Shown: positions 16,752 to 25,523, counted from the first letter of the stretch. The stretch is 64,000 bases of DNA from Syntrophaceae bacterium (GCA_013177825.1 JABLXX010000008.1:145704-209703), one strand, 5' to 3'. Notes: generated from the sequence alone by a model not told the origin. Translations and numbers: made by a program.

Positions 16752-17126
16752 ATGAAAAGCGTTTTCACGATGATCCCGGCCGTTCTTTTTGTTCTGCTCA
16801 TGGCGGCCCCGCCCTGTCAGGGACTGACGGCCGACCAGGTCTTGAAGCTGAAGAAGGCGGGCGTCAGCGACAGGACGATCCAGCTCATGATCGAGCAGGA
16901 ACGGGACGCCAAAGAGAGCCCGTACGATACGATGGGGGTCCGGGAAGTAAAGGACAAAGACGGCAACGTCGTGGTCGTCCATTCGACAGGCCGCTCGAAG
17001 ATCGACCCCAACGAGGAGGAACGGAAGAGAGTGGAAAAAGCCTGGGACATCCTCCGGAACATCGTCGTCGACGACCGGAGGAGAGAGCCGGCGGCGCCAT
17101 CCTCGACGGGTTCGACTTCCCCGTGA
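16752..17126 (+). CDS. Small exported protein of unknown function
   Basis: 124 residues from the ATG at 16752 with AGAGGAAGG upstream. A signal peptide ends near 'PPCQG' (residue ~24). The mature start 'LTADQVLKLKKAGVSDRTIQLMI' is a short helical motif seen at the mature end of several deltaproteobacterial exported proteins. A charged middle follows, with 'VREVKDKDGNVVVVHST', and a Pro/Ser/Thr tail. The Cys just before the predicted cleavage site could be a weak lipobox, but the context is not convincing. Divergent from the hybrid kinase, possibly sharing its control region. Confidence 0.65.
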   Translation: MKSVFTMIPAVLFVLLMAAPPCQGLTADQVLKLKKAGVSDRTIQLMIEQERDAKESPYDTMGVREVKDKDGNVVVVHSTGRSKIDPNEEERKRVEKAWDILRNIVVDDRRREPAAPSSTGSTSP

Positions 17127-17157
17127 CGGCCCCCGCCCGCGCCCCGGGCTTCTGAAT

Positions 17158-18066
17158 TCAGCGCCCGACCGAAGAGGCAACGCCCTCCGCTTCGATGGCG
17201 CGCCGGAGGCGGGCAAGATGTCTTTCCGGCGGCACGTTCCCGCGAAAGGGACTCTTTCCGGCGCCGATCCGGAGCCTCTTTTCCCGGCCCCCCGCATGAT
17301 ACGGAAGCAGGCTGATCTTCTCGACGCCCAGACGGCGCGCCAGCGTCGCAATTTCCCGGATCTCCTCCACTGTGTCGTTCACGCCCGCCACGAGGGGGAT
17401 CCGGAACCAGGTCCGGACGCTCCGTGCGACGAGCTTCGCGTTTTCGAGGATGAGGCTGTTCCCGACGCCGGTGTATTTCCGGTGCCTCTCGTCGTCCAAT
17501 GCCTTGATATCATACAGGACCAGATCGGCATACCGAATCGCCGCCAGAAGGATATCGGGATCGGCATACCCGCATGTATCCAGCGCCGTGTGCAGGCCCC
17601 TTTCCTTGCAGCGCTCCAGCAGGCGGACGGCGAATTCGGGCTGCAGGAGGGGCTCCCCGCCGGAAAGGGTCACGCCACCGCCGGATGTTTCATAGAAGGA
17701 GCGATCCCTCTCCACTTCATTCACGATCTCTGCGATCGTCGCCTCCCGGCCGGCAATGGAGAGAGCCCCGGTCTCGCAGGCGGCAACACAGCGGAGGCAT
17801 TGCGTACACTTCTTCCAGAAAATGCGGCGGCGCCCGTCCTTCGTCAGCCGGACGGCCCGTTCGGGACAGGCCGGGAGACATCGTCCGCAGGCCGTGCATC
17901 GGTTGTTCCTCATCATCAACTGGGGCCGAGTGTCCTGCGACTCCGGATTGGCACACCAGGCGCAGCGGAGGGGGCACCCCTTGAAGAACACCGTCGTCCG
18001 GATCCCCGGCCCGTCGTGGACGCTGAACCGCTGGATATCGAAGATCGTCCCCTTTTCGCCCAGCAT
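17158..18066 (-). CDS. Glycyl radical enzyme activase (radical SAM, two extra [4Fe-4S] clusters)
   Basis: 302 residues. Radical SAM motif 'CPLRCAWC' (~31-38) after 'SVHDGPGIRTTVFFKG', the signature of PFL-activase-like enzymes. An inserted ferredoxin segment with 'CTACGRCLPAC' and 'CTQCLRCVAAC' follows. 'SGGEPLLQPEF' is the GGE motif that contacts SAM. It generates the glycyl radical on its partner, which should be the enzyme encoded at 23142-25523 in the same operon. The double cluster insert is typical of activases for dehydratase-, lyase- and decarboxylase-type glycyl radical enzymes and absent from PflA. It is the last gene of the PadR operon, 18 nt after the SCP2 gene. Confidence 0.93.
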   Translation of the reverse strand: MLGEKGTIFDIQRFSVHDGPGIRTTVFFKGCPLRCAWCANPESQDTRPQLMMRNNRCTACGRCLPACPERAVRLTKDGRRRIFWKKCTQCLRCVAACETGALSIAGREATIAEIVNEVERDRSFYETSGGGVTLSGGEPLLQPEFAVRLLERCKERGLHTALDTCGYADPDILLAAIRYADLVLYDIKALDDERHRKYTGVGNSLILENAKLVARSVRTWFRIPLVAGVNDTVEEIREIATLARRLGVEKISLLPYHAGGREKRLRIGAGKSPFRGNVPPERHLARLRRAIEAEGVASSVGR

Positions 18067-18084
18067 CCCGCCCCCGACCGCGTC

Positions 18085-18528
18085 TTAGCCCTTCCTGGCG
18101 ATGACAAGATTGTCGTACCCCAGTTCCTTCAGGATCACGGGGAACATCTGGAAGGCAGGCTTCACGACGGGCAGGAGCTTCAGCATGGCGGTGATCTTGC
18201 CGCCCTGTTTGACCTTGCCCCTGGTGACCGCGGCGACGGGATTTTCCAGGCCGTGCCAGAAGCTGTGGGAGAAGTCCGCCGCCTGCTTCGACCAGACGTC
18301 CTCCTGAAGCTCGCAGGGACCGAGGCGGTAGGATCCGTAATAGCCGGGCTTATCCGGCGGATTCTTCAGGTCGATGGTGATCTCCGAATCCGGGTCCGTG
18401 TAAATGAAGCGGATGATGATCCCCGCTTTCGCCATTTTGGAGCCGATTTTCTCGTCCGTCAGGACCCGATCCATGAAATATCCATAGATTTCATAGAGAT
18501 GGTCTGCATTGCGATAGTAAATCCCCAT
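18085..18528 (-). CDS. SCP2 sterol-carrier-like domain protein
   Basis: 147 residues from the ATG at 18528 with AAGGGGGGAA upstream; the frame is open further upstream, but that part overlaps the acyl-CoA dehydrogenase gene. The sequence fits the SCP2 fold: 'IIIRFIYTDPDSEITIDLKNPP' (beta strands), a helix around 'WSKQAADFSHSFWHGLENPVAAVTRGKVKQGGKI' that corresponds to the 'G.l.i.gd' helix and loop of the family, and 'LKLLPVVKPAFQMF'. SCP2 proteins bind lipids or acyl-CoA. The protein may carry or bind a hydrophobic CoA thioester of the operon. A similar one is found at 58588-59052. Confidence 0.65.
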   Translation of the reverse strand: MGIYYRNADHLYEIYGYFMDRVLTDEKIGSKMAKAGIIIRFIYTDPDSEITIDLKNPPDKPGYYGSYRLGPCELQEDVWSKQAADFSHSFWHGLENPVAAVTRGKVKQGGKITAMLKLLPVVKPAFQMFPVILKELGYDNLVIARKG

Positions 18529-18553
18529 GTTTCCCCCCTTTCGGTCTTTCCCG

Positions 18554-19720
18554 CTATTTTCCCCGGCGCTGGTCGAAGCGCCGGCCGTACAGCACACTGG
18601 CCAGGGTGATGCGGAGCATCTGCACGGTGCCTCCGGCCACGCCCCAGGCCCGGGCGTCCCGGAGCATCCGCTCGACTGGGAATTCCTTGCTGTAGCCATA
18701 ACCGCCGAAGACCTGCATGGCCGTGTTCGTCACCTCGATCACCATCTCGTTGGCGAAGCACTTGGCCATGGAGGCATCGTAGATGGAGGGAAGTCCCTGC
18801 CCCGCCCCGGAAGCGGCCCGATAGACCAGGAGCCTCGCCGCCTCCAGCTTCATGGCCATGTCGACGGTCATGAACTGGATCGCCTGGAATTCGCAGATGG
18901 GCCTCCCGAAGGCCTGGCGGGCCTGGGCGTAGGCGATGGCCTCCCGCAGGGCTCCCCCCGCCGTCCCGAGGCACATGGCCGCGTTTCCGCACCGCTCGAT
19001 GTCGAAGGTCCACATGAGCCTGCTGAAGTCGCCTTCCTTGATGACCACGTTCTCCTTCGGGACCCGGACGTCCTCGAAGATCAGCTCGCAGGACGGCATG
19101 CCCCGGAGGCCGAGGAATTCCTCCTGTTTCCCGAAGGTGAAGCCGGGCGCGCCCTTTTCCACGAGGAGGCCGCCGATGCCCTTGTAGCCCGTCGTCTCCC
19201 CGAAGCGGGTGTAGACCATGTAGTGGCTGGCATGGCCGCCGCCGGTGATGAAGATCTTGCGTCCGTTGAGAATGTACGAGTCCCCGTCCTCCACGGCCTT
19301 CGTCGAGAGGGCCGTCAGGTCCGAGCCCGCCTCCGGCTCGGTCATGCAGACGGAGACGCTCCGCTCCCCCCGGCAGACCCCCGGGATGATCGCCTTCTTC
19401 TGCTCCTCCGTCCCGAACAGGTCGATCACCCGGACGGGTCCCACGTTGGACTCGAAGACGGGCGCCGCGATCATGGGGCTGAACTTGGCCAGTTCCTCGA
19501 TGGCCAGGATGGCGTTGATCGCCGGTTGACCACCGCCGCCGAAGGCCGGCGACAGGGTCATCCCCAGCAGTCCCATTTCGGCGTATTTCGCCATCAGGTC
19601 ATAGGGAAACTCGCCCGTCCGGTCGATCTCCGCGGCGCGTTCCCGGAACTTCTCCCGCTCCCCCATGGTCCGGAGGGTGTCCAGAAGCATCTTCTGTTCC
19701 TCGTTCAAGGAAAAATCCAT
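18554..19720 (-). CDS. Acyl-CoA dehydrogenase, isovaleryl-type active site
   Basis: 388 residues from the ATG at 19720 (AAGGAGCGG upstream). Typical acyl-CoA dehydrogenase: 'CMTEPEAGSD', 'GGHASHYMVYTRFG', 'YGYSKEFPVERMLRDAR'. The usual catalytic Glu of the YEGT motif is replaced by Gly (VAGGT, ~361-365), while 'FDIERCG' places a Glu (~242) where isovaleryl-CoA dehydrogenase has its catalytic base in 'LDLERL'. This suggests a substrate branched near the carboxyl end, but it is an inference. The enzyme introduces a 2,3-double bond and passes electrons to ETF. It lies between the PrpD and SCP2 genes of the operon. Confidence 0.92.
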   Translation of the reverse strand: MDFSLNEEQKMLLDTLRTMGEREKFRERAAEIDRTGEFPYDLMAKYAEMGLLGMTLSPAFGGGGQPAINAILAIEELAKFSPMIAAPVFESNVGPVRVIDLFGTEEQKKAIIPGVCRGERSVSVCMTEPEAGSDLTALSTKAVEDGDSYILNGRKIFITGGGHASHYMVYTRFGETTGYKGIGGLLVEKGAPGFTFGKQEEFLGLRGMPSCELIFEDVRVPKENVVIKEGDFSRLMWTFDIERCGNAAMCLGTAGGALREAIAYAQARQAFGRPICEFQAIQFMTVDMAMKLEAARLLVYRAASGAGQGLPSIYDASMAKCFANEMVIEVTNTAMQVFGGYGYSKEFPVERMLRDARAWGVAGGTVQMLRITLASVLYGRRFDQRRGK

Positions 19721-19762
19721 TGTTTCCGCTCCTTGCATCCGTTATGCGATGCGCCTTTCCCG

Positions 19763-21130
19763 TCAGATCAGGCCGATCAGCTCCCGGACGTCCGGGAGGC
19801 GCTCCAGGTTGAGGATCATGTCGATGATCCGTTCGATTTTATTCCGGTCCCGGCAGCCCGCAAACCAGCGGACCTTGTCCGCCAGGTCCGCCGCCTCCAT
19901 GGGATCCCGCGGATCCCCTTTGGGAATGTCCGTCTGCCGCACCAGCCTTCGGCCGTCCCTGAGGACGATCTCCACGCGGCTGGAGGTCTTCTCCGGGTAA
20001 ACCTTGTTCAGTTCCTCGTCCATCCGGACGGTGACCTTTTTCGACAGTTCCAGGAGTGCCGGATCTGCCATCCGCCTTTCCGTGAGCTGCCTGGGCCCCA
20101 GTTCCCCGTCGAGGATGCAGACGGCGACGACGTAGGGGATGGAGAATTGGGCGCTCACGAAGGTATCTCCCGCTGCAATTCCCTTCCCGACGGCGATGGC
20201 GGCCATCCCGTAGGTGAAGACCTCCACGGTAACGATGTCCGGTAGATCCGGCGACTCCTCCTTCATGAGCGAGAGCACCGCCTGTGCGGCTCCGTGGGTA
20301 TGGCGACAGGCCGTGTAGGGCTTGAAGTAGATGTCACTGATCGTGTAGTGCTCCCCGAGCCCTTCCGTCAGCTTCTCGAACTTCGGCTCCGCCCGGGTGG
20401 TGATCTGGGTGAACCCGCCCTTCAGTTCCGACCCCTCCAAGACCTGACGGTCCCCGGTGATTCCCGCGCCGGCCAGCCCCGCCGCCATCAGCCCCGCCAG
20501 AGCGGCCTGGCCTCCCTGGACGATCTTGACGGTGAAGCCGCCCATGAGCTGCTGCGCCATGGAGACGGGCGCCAGGTAACCGGCGCATCCCAGGGCGTTC
20601 AGCATTCCCGCCGCGTCGCACCCCCTCAGCCGGGCGGCCGCCGCAGCCGCCCCGAAGGTCCCGCAGGTCCCGGTAGGCAGGAATCCCCCCAGGGTATGCC
20701 AGGGGTGCATCGCCGCCGCCGGACGGTCCGCCGCCTCGTACCCGGCGACGACGGCCTCGATGGCCGCCCTTCCTCCCAACCCCATGTCTTCGGCCACGGC
20801 CATGGCGGCCGGGATCACCGCCGTTCCGGGATGGTTTCCCCCGAAGCGCAGCCCGTCCTGGGCCTCGATGGCCTCCGCCGTCGTCCCGTTCAGAAAGGCC
20901 GCATGGTGAAGATCCGTCCGGAAGCCGCAGCCCAGAACGGTTGCTCGCTCCGGCCCGCCCAGGGAGCGGACGTATTCCACCGCGGCGGCAACGGCGTCCA
21001 GTTCCAGGGAGCCGTAGACGTTGGCGACATAGTCCAGGATGCACAGCTTGGCCTTGTGGACGACCTCCGGGGGCAGCGCGTCGAAGGTAATCCCCGCCAG
21101 GAACGCCGCCAGCTTCTCCGTATGATCCAT
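19763..21130 (-). CDS. MmgE/PrpD family protein
   Basis: 455 residues, the full length for the family. 'AKLCILDYVANVYGS', 'GFRTDLHHAAFLNGTTAEAIEAQDGLRFGGNHPGTAVIPAAMAVAED' and 'DIYFKPYTACRHTHGAAQAVLSL' match 2-methylcitrate dehydratase-type proteins. The family catalyses dehydration or decarboxylation of tricarboxylic or related hydroxy acids (methylcitrate, cis-aconitate). Its role next to a glycyl radical enzyme and CoA-transferase is not clear. Perhaps it acts on a hydroxy diacid intermediate. The gene follows the CoA-transferase beta gene after a ~200-bp gap that holds a large palindromic element. Confidence 0.9.
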   Translation of the reverse strand: MDHTEKLAAFLAGITFDALPPEVVHKAKLCILDYVANVYGSLELDAVAAAVEYVRSLGGPERATVLGCGFRTDLHHAAFLNGTTAEAIEAQDGLRFGGNHPGTAVIPAAMAVAEDMGLGGRAAIEAVVAGYEAADRPAAAMHPWHTLGGFLPTGTCGTFGAAAAAARLRGCDAAGMLNALGCAGYLAPVSMAQQLMGGFTVKIVQGGQAALAGLMAAGLAGAGITGDRQVLEGSELKGGFTQITTRAEPKFEKLTEGLGEHYTISDIYFKPYTACRHTHGAAQAVLSLMKEESPDLPDIVTVEVFTYGMAAIAVGKGIAAGDTFVSAQFSIPYVVAVCILDGELGPRQLTERRMADPALLELSKKVTVRMDEELNKVYPEKTSSRVEIVLRDGRRLVRQTDIPKGDPRDPMEAADLADKVRWFAGCRDRNKIERIIDMILNLERLPDVRELIGLI

Positions 21131-21206
21131 AAGCGCCCTCCTCCTCGGGTCCGGTCACGAAAACAGGTCAAATTTTTGATCACCGACCGCCGGCATTGCG
21201 ATTTCC

Positions 21207-21327
21207 GGCTGTTCAAAAGGGGTTGGATGCAAGGCTCCCGAAGTCCCCGAGCCGCGAGGCGTACTTTTCCGTACGTCGAGCGGCGAGGGACGAGGGGAAC
21301 GCAGCAGACGACCCCTTTTCAACGGCC
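21207..21327. repeat. Large imperfect palindromic intergenic element (121 bp)
   Basis: The left arm, 'GGCTGTTCAAAAGGGG ... CGAGCCGCGAGGCGTAC', and the right arm, 'GTACGTCGAGCGGCGAG ... CCCCTTTTCAACGGCC', are nearly complementary and meet at a TTTTCC loop (about 21264-21269). From memory, similar elements with a GATGCAAGGC...GCAGCAGA core are scattered in intergenic regions of Desulfobacterota. It lies within the operon between the CoA-transferase beta and PrpD genes and would form a long RNA hairpin. It could terminate, process or stabilise transcripts. No second copy was seen in this window. Confidence 0.75.
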
Positions 21328-21330
21328 GTC

Positions 21331-22131
21331 CTATACGTAGCCTTTTGATTCATAAATCTTTATCATCCGGTGCGGATCGAGAACCTCCCGGATGACCTGC
21401 AGTTCCTCCGCCCGGGGGGGCTCCGTCTCGTGGACGTCGTCGGCCACCTTCAGGTCCCAGCCTGTCAGGCTCCGGATCTCGTCGATCGTGCACCCCGGAT
21501 GGAAGCTTGCCAGGTAGGCCTCCTTCGTTTCCGGGTCGAAGCGGAGGACCGCCTTATTGGTGATGATCACGTGGGGCCCCGTGCCGGCCGGCAGATTCCA
21601 CTTCTCCCGGGCCCCGGCGCCGTCGATGTATCCGGGCGTGGTGACGAAATCGACGCGGGCCGGAAGCCGCCGGGGATCGTGCTGGGCGATGATGAGGACG
21701 CGCCTCGCCATGGCTCCGATGGGATTGGCACCCCCGCTTCCCGGCAACCGGCTTTTGGGCTGATCGTAAGGTCCGATACAGGTCGTGTTGATGTTTCCGA
21801 AGCGGTCCACCTGGGAGCCAGAGAGGAACCCCACGTCGATCCAGCCCCCCTGCAGGAACATCCCCATGATGTCGACGAGCCCGCCGATCATGGCGGCTCC
21901 GGGATTGAGGCAGGCATCGCCGACGGACAGGGCCGGCCGGCGGGGCCGGGCGTCGTAGACCCCCGACTCCTGCATCATGACCGCCCGGGGGGCGTGGGTA
22001 TGCTTGGCGATGTTGGCCGACATGGTGGGGAATCCAGTGCCGACGACGACGACGTCGCCGTCCCGGATCTCCCGCGCCCCGCAGCAGGCCATGAGTTCCG
22101 GCTTGATGTAGTCGTTGGGATGGTCTGTCAT
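21331..22131 (-). CDS. CoA-transferase family I, beta subunit
   Basis: 266 residues from the ATG at 22131 with GAGGAGG upstream. 'VVGTGFPTMSANIAKHTHAPRAVMMQESGVYDARP' has the conserved beta-subunit Glu (E-S-G, cf. E-N-G in the family), and 'GGLVDIMGMFLQGGWIDVGFLSGSQVDRFGNINTT' is the family's second signature. The likely reaction is transfer of CoA to a carboxylic acid. IpdB, which hydrolyses a steroid ring intermediate, and glutaconate CoA-transferase are related. Forms the complex with the alpha subunit encoded 40 nt upstream. Confidence 0.88.
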   Translation of the reverse strand: MTDHPNDYIKPELMACCGAREIRDGDVVVVGTGFPTMSANIAKHTHAPRAVMMQESGVYDARPRRPALSVGDACLNPGAAMIGGLVDIMGMFLQGGWIDVGFLSGSQVDRFGNINTTCIGPYDQPKSRLPGSGGANPIGAMARRVLIIAQHDPRRLPARVDFVTTPGYIDGAGAREKWNLPAGTGPHVIITNKAVLRFDPETKEAYLASFHPGCTIDEIRSLTGWDLKVADDVHETEPPRAEELQVIREVLDPHRMIKIYESKGYV

Positions 22132-22171
22132 CACCGTTCCTCCTCGCGTCCCCTTTCCGATTTGGCAGACT

Positions 22172-23107
22172 TCAGTACTCGTAGCTGACCGGATAGCCGA
22201 AATCGAACCGGGCCTGCAGGCTCCGGAACCGGGCGTAGCCGAACCGGTCGATGAAGTGCTGGATATAGGCCGCGCGGTCGGGAAGGTCGTACACCCATTC
22301 CTTGAGAAAGGCCTCGAACCCCTCCACCGTGCCGGAGGCCTCCTTGTAGAGGTAGCCGAAGCCCAGATCGAGGTCGTAGAAGCCCGGCGTGTATCCCGGG
22401 TGCGAGGCGAAGGGCTCCTCCACCACGGCGGCAACCTTGAAATCCGGCACGATGGTCCGGGAGGGGTCCTTCCCTATGGTCTCCCGGCTGACAATCCGCT
22501 CACAGGAGACGATCACCTTCTTCGATGCATTGGCGCCGTACTTACAGTCCCCGCCGATCCCCCACATCTGGGCGTTCCCGCCCTCGTCGGCCTGCTGGAC
22601 GTGGATGATCCCGACATCGGGATTCAGGGCCGGGACGAGCAGGACGGGCCTGCCGTCGAAGGGCGATTCGATCCGTTTATACTTGTTCTCTCCCATGAAT
22701 CCCCGGATGTTCAGCAAGTCCGTCCCCAGCAGGTCTTTCACGGGGACAAAGGGCATGCCCATCGCGCCGGCCATCAGCATCATCGGAAGCGAGAGGTTCG
22801 TATACTCCTCCACCTCGATCCTGTGCGGGATGCCCTTTTCCAGGGATCGCCGGTAGCAGCGGGCGAGACCGTAGAGGCCGAGAGAGATGAAGGTTGAGAT
22901 AAAGCGCTTCACGACGCCGGCGCCGATCATCATGTCGAAATCGTCGGCGGCGTTCCCCCGGGTGATCGTCAGTCCCGATTTCCGCTGCCGGATGATTTCG
23001 TGGACGGCGGAAAACGGCGTCCGGCAGATGTAGCCGCCGATGTAGACGAAATCGCCGTCCTGGACGTGGGCCGCAACGGCCTCCTTCATGGTCATGACCT
23101 TGCTCAC
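22172..23107 (-). CDS. CoA-transferase family I, alpha subunit
   Basis: 311 residues. 'EAVAAHVQDGDFVYIGGYICRTPFSAVHEIIRQRKSGLTITRG' matches the N-terminal part of glutaconate CoA-transferase / IpdA alpha subunits. 'LNPDVGIIHVQQADEGGNAQMWG' and 'SCERIVSRETI' are other family signatures. It forms an alpha/beta complex with the next gene product. It probably activates the acid product of the pathway before the acyl-CoA dehydrogenase step. It follows the glycyl radical enzyme gene after 34 nt. Confidence 0.88.
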   Translation of the reverse strand: MSKVMTMKEAVAAHVQDGDFVYIGGYICRTPFSAVHEIIRQRKSGLTITRGNAADDFDMMIGAGVVKRFISTFISLGLYGLARCYRRSLEKGIPHRIEVEEYTNLSLPMMLMAGAMGMPFVPVKDLLGTDLLNIRGFMGENKYKRIESPFDGRPVLLVPALNPDVGIIHVQQADEGGNAQMWGIGGDCKYGANASKKVIVSCERIVSRETIGKDPSRTIVPDFKVAAVVEEPFASHPGYTPGFYDLDLGFGYLYKEASGTVEGFEAFLKEWVYDLPDRAAYIQHFIDRFGYARFRSLQARFDFGYPVSYEY

Positions 23108-23141
23108 GGCATGCCTCCCGGCTTCCTTTCCCGCATCCCCG

Positions 23142-25523
23142 CTATACGGCGTATTCCATCCGCTGGATGATCTCGTTCTGCGCCGTGTCGCTCAGATCCA
23201 CAAACGTCACGGAATAGCCGCTCATCCGGATGACCAGGTCCCGGTACTGCTCGGGATGGGCCTGGGCATCCTTGAGGACATCGGTATCGATCATGTTGAA
23301 CTGTACCTGGACACCGCCCTTCCGGAAATACCCCCGGACCAGCGCCGCGAGGATCGCCGGGTCCAGGCGCTTCCCGGAGAAGCGCATGTTCAGGTTGACG
23401 CCGTTCGTCGCCATCGTGAGGGGCAGCTTCGCCACGGAATTCATGACCGCCGTAGGTCCCCGGAGAGCCCGGCCGTTGGAGGGCGTGATCCCGTTGCCCA
23501 GAATGTCGCCGGCGCTTCGGCCGTCAGGGGTGGCACCCGTAAAGGACCCGAAGGCCAGATGGAATCCCACGGAAAAGACCCCCGGCCAGAAGGCCCCGCC
23601 CCGGAAGTTCCGGTGCGGCTCGAGGCGCTCGCAGAAGTGGGCCATGACCTTCGCGGCCATGGCGTCGGCTTCATCGTCGTCGTTGCCGTACTTTGGCATC
23701 TTTTCCAGGAAGAACAGCCGTTTGTTCTCCACGTCCTGCCAGTCGTCGGAGAGCCAGCCGGCAAGCTCTCCGATGGTGCAGCGCCGGTCCTCGAAGACGG
23801 CCTTCTTCACCGCGGTGAAGCTGTCGGCGATGTTGGAGAAGCCCATGAGCTGCACACCCGTGGCGTTGTAGACGGCTCCTCCCCGGGTGAGGTCCAGACC
23901 CTTCTCCAGGGGGCCGTCGATCATCGCCGAGGCGAAGGGCGAGGGAACCAGCTCCGCGACGGCCTGGTCGAGAACGGCCATGCCCCGCACCACCTGCCCG
24001 ATGAAATGCCCGACCTGTCGGTCGTAGGCGTTCCAGACGTCGTCGAAGGAGGCGAAGGATGCGGGATCTCCCGTCTCGAGACCGGAGAGGTAGCCGAAGA
24101 TGTTGTCGATGCCGTTGGAGAGGGCGAACTCCAGGCACTTGATGCCGTTGAACTGGACGGCGAAGGTGGAGCAGAAGGACTTTCCCTGGGCGCTGGGCTC
24201 GAGGCACCCCACAACCCCGTAGTCCCGGGCATCCTCCAGCGTATGCCCCGCCCGGACGAGGGCCGGAACGATCGCTTCGTCGTTGAAGAAATGGAGCGGA
24301 ACGGCGTCTTTTGCATAGCCGGCGGCCTGCAGGACGAAGGCCTCGGGTGATCCGCTGCAGAGCCGGACGCCGAAGTTGGGCTGCACCGTCCGGATATCGG
24401 CGAAGGCGTCCAGGCCGATCATGCTGAGGGCGTTCGTCGCGTCCTCTCCCCGGGCGTCCATCCCGCCGACGGTGACGTTCTGGGTCGTCTTGCCCTCCGT
24501 ACCCTCGCCCCCGGGAATGAAGGCCTCTTCCAGGACGTTCCAGATCTCGTTGGTCTTGATGAAGAGCAGGGCCAGGAGCTCCCGGGCCTGCTCCGGCGTG
24601 ATCCGGCCGGCGGCGACATCCGCCTCGTAATACGGAAACAGGATCTGGTCGATCCGGCCGAGGGAAATGGAGTTCCCCCCCGACTCGATCTGCGAGATCA
24701 GGTGGATGAAATATACGCCCTGGATGGCCTCGCGGAAGGTCCGGGCCGGATGTTCCGGGACCCGCTCGCAGACGCGGGCGATCTCCAGCAACTCCGCCCG
24801 CCGTACCGGTGTGGCCTCCCGGTCTGCCAGATCGCGGGCCAGAGCAGCATAACGGTTGGCAAAGGCGACCGCTGCCTTCAGGGACAGAATCACGGCTTCA
24901 TAAAAGATCCCTTTCTCCCCTTCCCGCTCCGCCTTTGTCAGCGCACCATGACGACGGCCGGCGTCTGCGATTGCTCCCGCCAGCCCCTGCCGTAGGATCC
25001 GGGGGTGGTTCATGGTGAAATGGCCGATGCCGTAAGTAATCTCCAGCATCATGGTGAAGATGTATTTGTCCATATCGGTAGCCACATCTTCCGGAAGGAG
25101 GGCCTCGAAGCGCTCCTCCGCCGTCCGGCCCTCCCAGAAGGGCAGGATGTCGTCCCGCAGTTCCCGCTTCTCCTCCTCCGTGATGAGGGCTCGCTGGAGG
25201 ACGCGCCGGTCGAAGTTTTCCAGGTCTCCGGCGATCCAGCGGCTCTTGTTTTCCGGGAACAGGGGCGCCCCTTTGAGCTTCGATGTCCGGCTGCCCACGA
25301 TGAGTTCGCCCTCGCGGATGACGACGTCGATGTTCTCAAGCACATGCTCAAAAGCGAGGGACATGCGGGTCAGGGGATGCCGGTCCCAATGGCGGGCCAT
25401 CGCCTCCGTCAGGTAGCGGGCACGCTGAATGCACACCTCCTGGGGGGCACGGACGATTTTCTCCCGCAGACGGCCGACGCGCGTCTCCGGTACGGCATAC
25501 AATGGAACGGCCTGGGCTTTCAT
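23142..25523 (-). CDS. Glycyl radical enzyme, PFL/glycerol-dehydratase-like, substrate unknown
   Basis: 793 residues from the ATG at 25523 (GAGGAGGG upstream). PFL-like N-terminal domain; catalytic Cys440 in 'VVGCLEPSAQGKSF' with Glu442; C-terminal glycyl radical Gly769 in 'RMSGYSVTF'. Against the glycerol dehydratase numbering (H281, S282, C433, E435, D447, G763) I read N284, S285, C440, E442, F454 and G769 here. The His and Asp that bind the diol are therefore replaced, which argues against a diol dehydratase. A second in-frame start at 25598, overlapping the upstream stop as ATGA, would add 25 residues. Partner activase: 17158-18066. A lyase or decarboxylase acting on an acid or amine is possible. 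Confidence 0.93.
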   Translation of the reverse strand: MKAQAVPLYAVPETRVGRLREKIVRAPQEVCIQRARYLTEAMARHWDRHPLTRMSLAFEHVLENIDVVIREGELIVGSRTSKLKGAPLFPENKSRWIAGDLENFDRRVLQRALITEEEKRELRDDILPFWEGRTAEERFEALLPEDVATDMDKYIFTMMLEITYGIGHFTMNHPRILRQGLAGAIADAGRRHGALTKAEREGEKGIFYEAVILSLKAAVAFANRYAALARDLADREATPVRRAELLEIARVCERVPEHPARTFREAIQGVYFIHLISQIESGGNSISLGRIDQILFPYYEADVAAGRITPEQARELLALLFIKTNEIWNVLEEAFIPGGEGTEGKTTQNVTVGGMDARGEDATNALSMIGLDAFADIRTVQPNFGVRLCSGSPEAFVLQAAGYAKDAVPLHFFNDEAIVPALVRAGHTLEDARDYGVVGCLEPSAQGKSFCSTFAVQFNGIKCLEFALSNGIDNIFGYLSGLETGDPASFASFDDVWNAYDRQVGHFIGQVVRGMAVLDQAVAELVPSPFASAMIDGPLEKGLDLTRGGAVYNATGVQLMGFSNIADSFTAVKKAVFEDRRCTIGELAGWLSDDWQDVENKRLFFLEKMPKYGNDDDEADAMAAKVMAHFCERLEPHRNFRGGAFWPGVFSVGFHLAFGSFTGATPDGRSAGDILGNGITPSNGRALRGPTAVMNSVAKLPLTMATNGVNLNMRFSGKRLDPAILAALVRGYFRKGGVQVQFNMIDTDVLKDAQAHPEQYRDLVIRMSGYSVTFVDLSDTAQNEIIQRMEYAV

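Noticed and set aside
18527..20245. Plus-strand frame of 572 residues opposite the acyl-CoA dehydrogenase and PrpD genes
   Set aside because: Mirror frame of conserved minus-strand genes, with His/Pro/Arg-rich composition and no known domain.
21331..23107. Steroid-degradation IpdAB assignment for the CoA-transferase genes
   Set aside because: Similarity to IpdA/IpdB is at family level only, and other steroid-ring genes are absent. Kept as CoA-transferase of unknown substrate.
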